Source: a virus
Reading direction: 5' to 3' (one strand)
IMG/VR virus record: IMGVR_UViG_3300047546_001246
Coordinates: 1 to 35,113 of that record
Length of the DNA stretch: 35,113 nt
Part shown: positions 13,991-22,700 of the stretch, piece by piece
How the letters are laid out: each line of letters starts with the position of its first letter
How positions within the stretch are numbered: the stretch's first letter is position 1
Notes under the pieces: model-generated
Told to the model about the DNA's origin: nothing
What the model saw: the letters and a program-made list of their open reading frames with translations, nothing else
Database searches by the model: none
Position numbers and translations under genes: made by a program

Positions 13991-13992
13991 AC

Positions 13993-14190
13993 ATGGAAAA
14001 CCCCATGAACCTCACGACCAAAGAGACGGCCAACCGTCTGCGCGTCCGCGTCACCACCTTGGCGAATTGGCGCGTGCGTGGCGATGGTCCGCGCTTCATC
14101 AAGATGGGGCGCAAGGTGCTCTACCCGATGGCCGAAATCGAAGCGTTCGAGCAGCGCCAGCTTCGCGCAAGCACCGCCGGCGCGGGGTGA
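13993..14190 (+). CDS. Excisionase-like HTH protein
   Basis: A 65-residue HTH_17/AlpA-type protein: LTTKETANRLRVRVTTLANW is the helix-turn-helix, then RVRGDGPRFIKMGRKVLYPM is the wing, with EIEAFEQRQ as the closing helix. GGAG at 13980-13983 precedes ATG 13993; an in-frame ATG at 14005 is an alternative. Its position beside attP and the integrase makes it the likely recombination directionality factor, bending DNA between arm sites and core to favour excision. It ends 27 bp before the first arm repeat. Confidence 0.8.
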   Translation: MENPMNLTTKETANRLRVRVTTLANWRVRGDGPRFIKMGRKVLYPMAEIEAFEQRQLRASTAGAG

Positions 14191-14216
14191 TGTTCGTACT
14201 CCAGAACCACTGGTGG

Positions 14217-14236
14217 CTGCGACCTATCTGCGACCT
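14217..14236 (+). promoter_or_regulatory. attP left arm-type site pair
   Basis: Two copies of CTGCGACCT, at 14217-14225 and 14228-14236, repeat 11 bp apart (one helical turn) in the same orientation as the pair at 14426-14445. All four copies are identical. Paired short direct repeats on each side of a tRNA-derived core are the standard layout of arm-binding sites for the N-terminal domain of tyrosine integrases. Confidence 0.75.
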
Positions 14237-14284
14237 GTGGTTTTTTCGCTACATCGTCCGGCGTTTGTAAGTGTTTGGTTTTGT

Positions 14285-14330
14285 TGGCTCCCCGAGTAGG
14301 ACTCGAACCTACGACCTAGCGATTAACAGT
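14285..14330 (-). other. attP: attP core: 3' part of tRNA-Asn(GTT)
   Basis: Read on the minus strand this is CTGTTAATC (anticodon loop with GTT), a variable region, the T-arm GGTTCGAGTCC and the acceptor strand ending GGGGAGCCA. It matches the last 46 nt of a bacterial tRNA-Asn, including CCA. The 5' half of the tRNA is absent: the sequence changes to a T-rich run after 14330. It is therefore not a functional tRNA but the phage copy that rebuilds the host gene's 3' end on integration. Confidence 0.9.
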
Positions 14331-14425
14331 CTTTTTTATGGGGGTATTTGTAGGTATCTGGTGATGTACCGACCCATCAAAAACAAGGGCTTGCATATTT
14401 CGACATACTCGACGATCATCCAGTT

Positions 14426-14445
14426 CTGCGACCTGACTGCGACCT
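14426..14445 (+). promoter_or_regulatory. attP right arm-type site pair, next to int start
   Basis: Two more identical CTGCGACCT copies, at 14426-14434 and 14437-14445, again 11 bp apart. The second ends just before the GGAG ribosome site (14446-14449) of the integrase gene, so bound integrase would cover its own translation-initiation region or promoter, suggesting autoregulation. Confidence 0.75.
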
Positions 14446-14457
14446 GGAGACTTCGAT

Positions 14458-15570
14458 ATGGAACTCAGCGAACGGAACATCAAAGCGGCCATGCCTGGGG
14501 ACGTGCTGCGCGACGCCACGATCAAGGGGCTGCACCTACGCGTGACCGCTTCCGGCAAATCCTTCTTGCTCTACTACCGGACCAAGGCCGGGCAGGAGCG
14601 CCGTCCCAAGCTGGGCGAATACGGCAGCATCACTTTGGCGCAGGCCCGCAAGGTGGCGCAGGAGTTGTTGACTGAGGTGGCGGCGGGGCGCGACCCGTCT
14701 CAGGCCCGCGCCGACGCCAGGGCTGAACCCACGGTGACGGATCTGTGGAGCGAATACTGGAAGCGCCACGCGAGCCGGATCAAAAGCGGCAGCACCTATG
14801 CCCGCCAATGGCGGATCCACGTCGAGCCAAGGTTTGGCCGGATGAAAGCGCGTGAAGTGACCTACGCCATGATCGCGGACATGCACGAAGCCATGGTCGA
14901 GACGCCCGCTGAAGCCAATCGCGTGTTGGCGTTCTTGTCGGGGATGTTCAACTTTGGCCGTCGGCCGTTGAAGTGGGTCTCAGAGAACCCGGTCGAAGGC
15001 GTCAAACGCTACCCCGAAGTCAAGCGCCGGCGCTACATGAAAGGCGAAGAGGCGGCCCGTATTGCGGAAGTGCTGGACGCCAGCGCCAAGGACAGCCCCG
15101 AGTCGGTGGCGTTTCTCTACCTACTCATCCTCACAGGGGCGCGCCGTGGCGAGATCGCCAACGCCAAGTGGGAGTGGCTACGCGGCAACGTGATCCATCT
15201 GCCGGACTCCAAGACCGGCGAGAAGCAAGTCTATCTGCCACCCGCGGCGCTCGACGTGCTCGACCGACTGCCCCGCACCAGCGGAACCATCACAGGCATT
15301 CTGACGCCGCAAAAGCTTTGGGAGCGGGTGCGCCGTGAGGCCGGATGCCCCGATCTGCGCATGCACGATTTGCGGCACTCGTTCGCCTCGGCGGCGCTGT
15401 CGGCGGGTCTATCGCTGTCGCAAATCGGCGAGTTGCTGGGTCACGCATCGACCCAGACCACCAAGCGTTACGCCCACCTAGTCGACGAGGTGGCCACAGC
15501 CGCAGCCACCGCAACGGCGGATCAGATCCTTGGCCAAATAAAAAAGGCCCGGGAAGAGACCCGAGCCTAA
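14458..15570 (+). CDS. int: Tyrosine integrase (P4-like)
   Basis: A 370-residue site-specific recombinase. The N-terminal arm-binding domain (about 1-85) has the DUF4102-type features TIKGLHLRVTASGKSFLLYY and RPKLGEYGSITLAQAR. A SAM-like core-binding domain follows (about 95-180). The catalytic domain shows Arg I in TGARRGEI (R229), the HxxR box H303-DL-R306 with H307, LGH329, and the nucleophile Y338 in TTKRYAHL. GGAG at 14446 precedes ATG 14458. It recombines attP with the 3' end of a host tRNA-Asn. The gene is on the plus strand and converges with the late genes; its 3' end contains the late transcript terminator. Confidence 0.95.
   Translation: MELSERNIKAAMPGDVLRDATIKGLHLRVTASGKSFLLYYRTKAGQERRPKLGEYGSITLAQARKVAQELLTEVAAGRDPSQARADARAEPTVTDLWSEYWKRHASRIKSGSTYARQWRIHVEPRFGRMKAREVTYAMIADMHEAMVETPAEANRVLAFLSGMFNFGRRPLKWVSENPVEGVKRYPEVKRRRYMKGEEAARIAEVLDASAKDSPESVAFLYLLILTGARRGEIANAKWEWLRGNVIHLPDSKTGEKQVYLPPAALDVLDRLPRTSGTITGILTPQKLWERVRREAGCPDLRMHDLRHSFASAALSAGLSLSQIGELLGHASTQTTKRYAHLVDEVATAAATATADQILGQIKKAREETRA
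15540..15567 (-). terminator. Late-transcript terminator inside int 3' end
   Basis: On the minus strand GGCTCGGG TCTCTT CCCGGGCC forms an 8-bp stem (one G-U pair) followed directly by TTTTTT. It ends the minus-strand late operon after the holin gene, and its sequence also encodes the last codons of the integrase. Confidence 0.85.
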
Positions 15571-15590
15571 TGGTGGCGGCGTGAACGGTA

Positions 15591-15764
15591 TTAAGGTTGG
15601 GCCCGGCGCTTGTCGTACACGGACCAGCCAACGCCGGCGGCTGCCGCTGCGCCGCCGATAATGGCGTCAACGGTAGCGCCGTCGACCCCGTAACGTACGG
15701 CAAACCCGCCGGCGATGGCGGTGAGGATGTGGCGCACAAGCGCCTGGATGACGATCGCGTTCAT
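15591..15764 (-). CDS. Putative holin (Pam3-gp28-like)
   Basis: A 57-residue membrane protein whose ATG overlaps the endopeptidase stop, with GGAAGAG upstream. There are two hydrophobic segments (about 3-22 with ALVRHILTAIAGGFAV, and 33-50 with AIIGGAAAAAGVGWSV) separated by a short loop around VDGAT, and a basic tail YDKRRAQP. This matches small holins of the Pam3 gp28 type, which end VDKRR or YDKRR. It would form the membrane lesion that triggers lysis. It is the last gene of the late operon, coupled to the endolysin. Confidence 0.75.
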   Translation of the reverse strand: MNAIVIQALVRHILTAIAGGFAVRYGVDGATVDAIIGGAAAAAGVGWSVYDKRRAQP

Positions 15765-16144
15765 GGGTAGCTCTTCCAAGGTAGTTGCCAATGGGGGCCG
15801 TCTTTGAAAGAAACCCAACGCCCGCCCCATTCTATAGGCACTTTGAGTTCTTGCGCCGCCGCGTCCATGGCGTCGGCAAGCTTGTGGAAGAGCGGCCAAT
15901 CCCAACGCACGACACCGCCCACGATTGGGGCTAGATCCACGGCGTGGCCGGTCAGGTGCCGCGAGCGCAGGGTCTTACTGGCCCCGGCCGCAACCAATTC
16001 CTTTTGCCGCGCGAGGCTGCGCAACCCTTCGACCACGGTGAAATCGACGCTTGATAGCTCCAGCGCCCGCCGCACCACGGATGCGAGCGCCGGGTGCACA
16101 CCCTGCAACCGTCGCTCGCTTCGTTCGCTCAGTGTGTTGGCCAT
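15761..16144 (-). CDS. M15-family endolysin (L-Ala-D-Glu peptidase-like)
   Basis: A 127-residue metallopeptidase. The zinc site is the family pattern SRHLTGHAVD (H63, D70) and DGPHWQL (H118), with VEGLRSLARQKELVAAG in between as in CwlK/T5-type peptidases. The size equals a single catalytic domain with no cell-wall-binding part. It should cut the peptide stem of peptidoglycan at lysis. There is no signal peptide, so it needs the holin. TTGAGGTAATCAC precedes the start. A 4-nt overlap couples it to the holin gene. Confidence 0.9.
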   Translation of the reverse strand: MANTLSERSERRLQGVHPALASVVRRALELSSVDFTVVEGLRSLARQKELVAAGASKTLRSRHLTGHAVDLAPIVGGVVRWDWPLFHKLADAMDAAAQELKVPIEWGGRWVSFKDGPHWQLPWKSYP

Positions 16145-16206
16145 GTGATTACCTCAACAGATGGTGTGACCACAGCATCACTGCATGTACGACTGCGCCG
16201 CACCTG

Positions 16207-16413
16207 TCAATTGAATTTCATGTGACTGACGATCCACGAAAAGATTGCCCCCACAGTGCTGGCGCACGTCATGCCCACAAGCAGGCCGCCCGCGGAACGG
16301 TTGGCCAGCTTCAGTAACAGCTTAACGTCCTTCTGAAGTTCGGAGACTTGGTCTTCAAGCACCTTGACCTGTCCCATCAGCAACCCGAACTTGATCGGAT
16401 CAATGTTATCCAT
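16207..16413 (-). CDS. XhlA-like coiled-coil/TM protein
   Basis: A 68-residue protein: MDNIDPIKF, then a coiled coil (GQVKVLEDQVSELQKDVKLL), then one hydrophobic segment (about 42-63, GGLLVGMTCASTVGAIFSW) and a short basic end. This is the XhlA hemolysin/holin-partner layout. Next to the endolysin it may be an accessory holin or antiholin, or a membrane anchor. No Rz/Rz1 spanin pair was found in the cassette. Confidence 0.6.
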   Translation of the reverse strand: MDNIDPIKFGLLMGQVKVLEDQVSELQKDVKLLLKLANRSAGGLLVGMTCASTVGAIFSWIVSHMKFN

Positions 16414-16435
16414 GGCTGGCCTGTGAGAGTTGGCG

Positions 16436-17326
16436 TTAGAGTTCGATGGATGCCGTGTAGCTTGCACCAGAAATCGCGGAGTTGGCTGCCAGGAAACCGC
16501 TGGGCGTAGCCGAAAGGCCGCTAATCGTGCCTGTTGTGGGCGTCACGACGACCGTAGGCGTTGCGCGCATAAACACAGGAAACTGGCAACTGTTGTAAGC
16601 CCCTGCGTTGAACACCACCGTACCGCCTGCGCCAAAGCAAAAATACCGCTGGCACAGCGCAAGTTCGGTCGAGAACGGCAAAAACTCAAAAGGCGTGGCG
16701 ACCGTACCGACTTCAAGCTGTACCCCAGTAATGTACACATTGTCGTCTGCGCCTGCCGTTCCTGTTGGGGTGTACGCGATGAGCACTGCCAACTGCGTCA
16801 CCGTTGAAGGTAATGTCGTGGTGAACGAATAACGCGCCCAAGACGTTGTGATGGCTTGCGTGAAGTTGACGCTGGTGCCACCAGTCCATCCGCCAACAAT
16901 AGTGATCGACTGATCGGTGCCGGTGCCGTAGTACAACGTGGGTACAAGGTTGGCCCCGCTGAAATTAGCACCGGCCTTGGCGTAGAACGACAGCGTGACG
17001 GTCTGCCCTTGCAACGGAATGGAGTTGATTGACTCCAGCGCTTGGCCCATCTGGAGCTGACCCAACTGCGTAGCGCCGCTATTACGCCCCAGCTTCAGCG
17101 CTGATTGAAACCCCGTCAGCCCCGCGGCTACTTGGTTGGCCACGCCGTTGGCCGACGTGGGTTGGACGAACGCCCAGCGATCAAGCGAGCCGTACACCCA
17201 CGATGTCGTCAGTGAGTACGTGGTGGCGCGTTGCACCATCCGCATACTGCCGTTAATGAGCCTGTTGCGAAAAGAAAACGCGCCGCCATCGAAGGCGACC
17301 ATGCTGTTTGGTACTTGTTGCGTCAT
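16436..17326 (-). CDS. Tail fibre/appendage protein, CBM-like
   Basis: A 296-residue protein. It begins with FRNRLINGSMRMVQRATTYS and continues with a beta-sandwich-like domain (QGQTVTLSFYAKAGANFSGA, FTTTLPSTVTQLAVLI, DNVYITGVQLEVG) and the signature TPFEFLPFSTELALCQRYF. This block is common in phage receptor-binding appendages with a carbohydrate-binding-like fold. The last 70 residues are Gly/Thr/Val-rich and likely trimeric. It is placed after the tailspike and before the lysis genes, as accessory tail genes usually are. Confidence 0.8.
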   Translation of the reverse strand: MTQQVPNSMVAFDGGAFSFRNRLINGSMRMVQRATTYSLTTSWVYGSLDRWAFVQPTSANGVANQVAAGLTGFQSALKLGRNSGATQLGQLQMGQALESINSIPLQGQTVTLSFYAKAGANFSGANLVPTLYYGTGTDQSITIVGGWTGGTSVNFTQAITTSWARYSFTTTLPSTVTQLAVLIAYTPTGTAGADDNVYITGVQLEVGTVATPFEFLPFSTELALCQRYFCFGAGGTVVFNAGAYNSCQFPVFMRATPTVVVTPTTGTISGLSATPSGFLAANSAISGASYTASIEL

Positions 17327-17389
17327 TCATCGGCCCTGCCTTTCTGTTAGAGGTTGCCTTCGGAGCCCCGGTTTACGGGTGCGTCGGTG

Positions 17390-19753
17390 TTAGTTGGAAA
17401 GCCTAAACCAGTTCGCAGCGCCACCAGACAAGGCGGACAGACCATTGATTTGAACCGTGACGCACGCCAGGACTTTGGTTATCGCGCCGTAGTTAGGGAT
17501 GGTGACGGAATTGAAGTTTGTTGCGAGCAAGTTGATGATCGCGCCAGACCGGCTAAGGTTAAAGGTCGGCGTGGCCGTGAACACTGGGACGGTTGACGCC
17601 GCGTATCTGCTGTCAACAACTTCGGACGTTTGCTGAAGGAAGTTAGAGATAACGCCTTTGACATCCCAGTACGTCGGACGCCCGAAGCCGTTTACAACAC
17701 CGCTACCATACGGCGACAGAAACACTTTGCAATCAAACGCGCATTCACCAAACACCAAACCGGCGGCGGTCATCGACTTCAATACCACTGACATATCAAG
17801 CACGCATCCGCGGTATGCGACAGATAGCGCGTCCGGAAGCAGTGTCAGTGAAGCAAACGTGAACGTGGTACCACTTAGGTTTGCGGCAAGTGACCGCTCA
17901 AGCACAGAACCTCGACTGTCAATCCCAGACTGCTGCGCCGAATTGGAAATTACGTAGTATTGCTCGCGCCTGGAATAATTCCCGTACACATTCAAAATAG
18001 GCGATACGGTGACGGCAGAGTTCGCCCAGTTTCCGGTTACTGTGACGGTGCTGTAACTACCGTTAATTTTGACCATGCCAAAATCAACATCGCTACGTTG
18101 AGACAACACGTCTTGGGACGAGTTGCCCTGTATGACCCACGTTGATGGATTTGATCCACCAACCGCCACGGTGTCGTAGGTCAAATCGAAATGGCACTTC
18201 CTCGTGCCAATGTCACCGTTTATATTGTCTTCCAAATAATTGCCGGAAATTGTTCCGGCAAGGGTGCTAGTTGCGGTAACGAAAACGCCGCCACCCTCAT
18301 ACAGATTGTTTGTCACGCGCAGCGTATTGACTGCATAAACATCAGTGCCGTTTATCGTGATCCCGCCTACGCAGTCCTCGCACTGGTTGCTGTCAAAAAC
18401 AACGTTGAAAGCGTTTTTCGCCATGATTATGTACTGCGATACCAGCGAAAAAACACAAGATCTGACAAACAACGATTGGATGTAACCGTTTGGAAACCCG
18501 GTCTTTGCGCGGCTAGACGTAAAGACCCTGTTTAACCCTTTAAAGTGGCACCGCTCAACAATCAGGTTGTAGATGTGATCGCAGTCAAAAACGCCGTCTG
18601 CGGCAGTCCCGATAAAATTTATTCCGCTAACGAAAACCTTGCCAGTGAATGGGTTTGTAGCAAGAGTTTGGTTTGCCGCCCATGACGCGGACGTAAACGG
18701 GGCCAGTGTAGCGTCGATCTTTACCGTAGCGCCATCACCCGTGATATAGAAAGCAGTGTCTGCGGCTAAGTTCTGATCAGGAATAGCTACAAAAGACGCG
18801 AGTCTGTAGGTTGATCCCGGACCCCCCAGATAGATCGACTTGCCCGCCGCCAAAGCTGCCGTAAAAGCGGGGCCATCATCGGTTACCCCGTCGCCCTTTG
18901 CACCGAAATCCATGACGCTTACAATCTCCCGCGCTTTATCGCGTACAGTGCGCGTCACTGCGCCCGTGCCTGCCTGGAGAAACGAAGAGCTGGCGCTGTC
19001 GGTGTACCCTTGCGGCAGCCCTTGCATATAGCGCACTTTGATGTTGTTCGTGCCCAATGGCGGCGCGCTCGTAAACGTAAGCGCCGTCCCGCCCGTCCAC
19101 GTGTAGTCGACCCCCGGACGCTGATCCACGCCACCGATCGAAATGTCCAGGCTGTACAACGCGCCAGGATTGGCGGACAAAGTAAAAACGGTTTGAACGC
19201 CGTTGCCGCTGAAAATATCGCAGCCGGACGTGCCATAGGCCACGATGGTGGCGAGTGTGGTGGGGTCGACGTTTTGCAAACCGGACGCGGTCTCATTCCA
19301 ACCAATCAGCTTATTGCCGGCCGGAGTGGGCAGCGAAGTGGATGCAGTCCCGGCGGGAGTGTTCGGCGAAAGCTGCAGCGCGCGACCAGCCACTTCGCTT
19401 ATCTGCTGCACTTCCATTGTCAACTGATCAAGCGCCCGTTCATGGCTGGCGGCGGGGAACGGATCGTTCTCGACGTAATGAATGAGCTGGGTCAGCGGGA
19501 CGTTGCGAAGGACGCTGAGCCGCTGGTCGCTGGTTGGCGCAGTGACGCACGTCACCGTGCCGCCCCCCGACACGCCTGCGCCCGTGACCGTGTAATCGGT
19601 GGTCAGCGCCAAGGTCGTCACCACGCCGCTGCTGATCTGTGTCCGAAGTACAGTCAGGTGCGTGTTGTCGAGAAAATAAAACGGCACCGTGAACGCGGTG
19701 GTCGTACCGTTACCGGTGTAGTCTGCTCTGGAAGTTGTCGTGCTGACCGTCAT
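17390..19753 (-). CDS. Tailspike with T7 fibre-like N-terminus and beta-helix
   Basis: A 787-residue protein. Residues 5-115 resemble the tail-attachment domain of T7 gp17-like fibres (RADYTGNGTTTAFTVPFYFL, LIHYVENDPFPAASHERALD), followed by helical EVQQISEVAGRALQLSP. Residues about 172-245 repeat the same fold (FSGNGVQTVFTLSANPGALY, DYTWTGGTALTF). From about 275, VMDFGAKGDGVTDDGPAF opens a pectate-lyase-type right-handed beta-helix to about 640, and the rest is a trimer or receptor domain. It should bind and perhaps degrade surface polysaccharide. AGAGGACGCC precedes the ATG. Confidence 0.88.
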   Translation of the reverse strand: MTVSTTTSRADYTGNGTTTAFTVPFYFLDNTHLTVLRTQISSGVVTTLALTTDYTVTGAGVSGGGTVTCVTAPTSDQRLSVLRNVPLTQLIHYVENDPFPAASHERALDQLTMEVQQISEVAGRALQLSPNTPAGTASTSLPTPAGNKLIGWNETASGLQNVDPTTLATIVAYGTSGCDIFSGNGVQTVFTLSANPGALYSLDISIGGVDQRPGVDYTWTGGTALTFTSAPPLGTNNIKVRYMQGLPQGYTDSASSSFLQAGTGAVTRTVRDKAREIVSVMDFGAKGDGVTDDGPAFTAALAAGKSIYLGGPGSTYRLASFVAIPDQNLAADTAFYITGDGATVKIDATLAPFTSASWAANQTLATNPFTGKVFVSGINFIGTAADGVFDCDHIYNLIVERCHFKGLNRVFTSSRAKTGFPNGYIQSLFVRSCVFSLVSQYIIMAKNAFNVVFDSNQCEDCVGGITINGTDVYAVNTLRVTNNLYEGGGVFVTATSTLAGTISGNYLEDNINGDIGTRKCHFDLTYDTVAVGGSNPSTWVIQGNSSQDVLSQRSDVDFGMVKINGSYSTVTVTGNWANSAVTVSPILNVYGNYSRREQYYVISNSAQQSGIDSRGSVLERSLAANLSGTTFTFASLTLLPDALSVAYRGCVLDMSVVLKSMTAAGLVFGECAFDCKVFLSPYGSGVVNGFGRPTYWDVKGVISNFLQQTSEVVDSRYAASTVPVFTATPTFNLSRSGAIINLLATNFNSVTIPNYGAITKVLACVTVQINGLSALSGGAANWFRLSN

Positions 19754-19792
19754 GGCGTCCTCTTAATCGGTGCGGTGCTCGGGGTACCGCAT

Positions 19793-22700
19793 TCACTCTG
19801 ACTGCGTTTTGGGCTGCATACGGCGCTGGAGTTCGGCTGCGATCTCTTGCGCTTTCTGCTGTATCTGTTCCGGCGGCACGGCGGCGTATTTGCCGACGCT
19901 CTTGGTCATCTCGAACACCTTGTTCATGACCTGTCGTTGCGCCATATCCGGCATTGTGTCCCACGATGGTTGGTTCACGATGCTGGACAGTATTTCGTGG
20001 GCTTTCTTGCCGGCCTTTTCGGCAAAAATATCGCGTTGCTCTGGCGTGAGCTCGATCTTGCCAAGTTTCTTGTCACGGCCAGCGGGCAGCTCGATGCTGT
20101 CCGGCGCTTTAGACACGCCAACGCCAAGCCTTGCCGCTTCGGTGCGAACCTTGTCTGTGCTGGGCGTAGCCACGGTGATCGGGCTGACCGCGCCAAGGCG
20201 ATCCTTGGCTTCGATCTTCTCGCCGTACACGTCGCGCTTGGGGAACAGACCTTCGCGCGCCCCAGGTATGCGGGATTGCACAGCGTCGAGAATGGAATAG
20301 ATCTCACGCTGATACGGATCCATCATCTGCGCGGTCTGGCCAACAATCGCCGGCACGGTGCTGCCAACCATGTTCTGCACGAATTTCGGGCCAAAGCGTT
20401 CCGGATCCGAAATCGCATTGACGAGATTGGTAATGCCCTGAAGAAACGTCTGGTTGGTGATGGCGTTGGCGAAAGCCGTAGCCAAGATTTTGGGGATCTT
20501 GTCGCTTTCTTCTTCGCCCGTATGATCCCACACGGTTGCGGCGTCGGCGGCCATGCCAATCAACGTGCCAACCGGCTGGAGGCGTTGGAAACTGTACCAA
20601 CTGTCACCGATTTTGATGGAATATGGTTGCCAACCACTGGCCATCTGCGTCGCCCGTTTCTTAGGGTCCGGATCGCCTTGCCCGCTAATCCCGCCGGTCA
20701 ACGCCAGGGAGAACACCGCGGTGCTCACCGCCGTGCCGATCACCATCTCGGCCACCGCTTTGTCTGCTTCGGGTCCGCCCTTGGCGATTGCGTCGCGCCA
20801 CTCTTTGACGATGGGCGCGGCGGGGGTCAGCCGCATCATCTCCTTGGCCACGTTGGCCGGGGTCTGCACGAACGGCACAGCCCATTCGAGGTGGAGCTTC
20901 TTGATCGTCTGCTGAATGGCGCGGCTTTTTTCGCCCAAGGGAGCGTTAAAGGTGAAGCGCACTCCGGCATCGCGGATCTGCTCGGCCATCTTCTCGGTCG
21001 GGTTGGCGGCCAGCTCAGCTACGCGCTCGCGAAACTCGCGGGTGGCGGGGTTGTAACCCTCCTTGACTGCTTCGCGAGTGGCCAAAGTGTACGCCTCGCC
21101 ACGCTCATTGGTGACGCGGAAGAACGCATCCGCTGCGCCCAGCAACCGGAACGGCGTGCGAATGGCTTCGCCCAACGTGCCCTCAATGGCTTTGCGATGC
21201 GTCTCCGTTTTGCCGGTCAGCTCGCCGGTTTTCATTACCGCGAACGCAGCCTTGGATCCATCGAGCACGCCGTGGATGTTTCCGGTGATGCGCGCCAAGG
21301 GTTCGACAACGGGCATCGCTTCCGGGCTACGACGGATCCCGCCAACAGCTACGGCCACGGCGTCCACCAACGGGCGGGTCGCCATGAATGTGGTGTTGCC
21401 CAGGATGTTGGCGACTTGAGTGATCGGGCCGGACACCAATCCCGCTTTCCACGCCTCCACCACCTTTTCCCATGTGGTGGCCCTGGACGCCTGCTCGGCA
21501 AATTTGGCCATGCCTTCGGCGGTGCCTAGCTCACCCACCATACGGGCAAGGGTTTCAGGATCTTCGCCGTATCGGGCCAACAGCTCGCCCGCTTCTTTTC
21601 CAAGCGCGTTTACGCTGCGCGCCGCTTTGCGCGCATTTAGCGCCCGAGCGATAGCCGCACCGTTGCCTTGGTCGACAGCGTGGAGCATGGCCAGCATTTC
21701 GATGGCGGCGACTTGGCGCATTGCCAATTCAGGCGAGGCTTTGCCGCCCGCCGCCCGGATCTCGGACGCCACCTGAGCAAGATCAAACGCGGCTCTCTGC
21801 GCCATGGCATGCTGCGCCATGGCTTCGGCCGCCAATTGGCTCATGTCCTTGCCCGCCAACTCTTCCGGCGTGCGATTGCGCAACAGCTCGGCGGCTTTCT
21901 CTTGGGTCTGCACCCAAGATTCGGTGCCGCGTTTCGCTTCGATCTCTGCCTGGAAGACTTCCGCGATCTTGGCCTGAACCGCCTTCACGTCTTCCGGGCC
22001 CTCCACGTAGCGGTAATTGACGTGGTTTGGCTCCTTACCCGGTGTGATCGCGCCATACGGGTTGGCCATCACATCCGCAATCTTCAGCGGCTGCTCACCA
22101 ATCGTGTTGCGCAACAGCTCTTCACGGGCCAGGCCTTGGTAGGCGCGGGGGATTTCAGTTTCGGGGAAGAGACTGAGTTGTTCGCCGGGTTTGCCCGCAG
22201 CGGCAGCGGCATTCTCAGAAACCCGCTTGATTTGCTCTCTGCTCGCCCGAAGTGCTCGCGCTTCATCGGAAATAATCACCCCGCTATCCACGGGAGAAAG
22301 TTTTCCGCCGGCGGCTTCCAAAGCGTCGTAAAGAATGGTCCCTACGCCGCGACGGCGATCCGCCTCTCTGACAAACACATCTATGGGACCGCCGTTCTGC
22401 ATGTACGTCAGCCTTCCGACTTCTTCGCCGGACGCGTTTTTGGCGATCAAAGACACCGGCTCTCCGTATTCCATACGGACTAAACCGGAAAACGCGTCTG
22501 GATTTGCTTCAGAACTGACGGTAATCTTGCCCCCGTCTTTTAAAACAAATTCAGCCGCGGGCGTTCCGGCTCTCAGATCCTCGACGATGGTCGGATCGGC
22601 CTTGGCGTCAGCCAGCACTTCCATCGGGGTCTTGCCGGTCTTAGCGTAGATTGCGCCAAGCTTCCTGCTTACCGCGCCAACGCCCTTCAAGCCGCCAAGC

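Noticed and set aside
14190-14270. 26-codon frame after the excisionase-like gene (coupled ATG)
   Set aside because: It contains the two left arm sites as codons and has only a weak ribosome site; the att function explains the sequence.
14285-14330. Functional tRNA-Asn gene
   Set aside because: Only the anticodon loop to CCA end is present; the D-arm and the 5' acceptor strand are missing, so it is an att core.
14271-14675. Plus-strand frame containing SPSRTRTYDLAINS next to the integrase
   Set aside because: That peptide is the translation of the antisense of a tRNA 3' end. It often appears as a false gene, and the frame overlaps the integrase in another phase.
16436-19753. Diversity-generating retroelement acting on the tail genes, as in Bordetella phages with Bbp19
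   Set aside because: No reverse transcriptase frame and no template/variable repeat pair were seen in the window.
19847-21529. Very long plus-strand frame (560 codons) opposite the giant ejection gene
   Set aside because: It is His/Arg/Gly-rich with no domain; a typical antisense shadow of a GC-rich, codon-biased gene. The minus-strand frame has clear homology and gene order.
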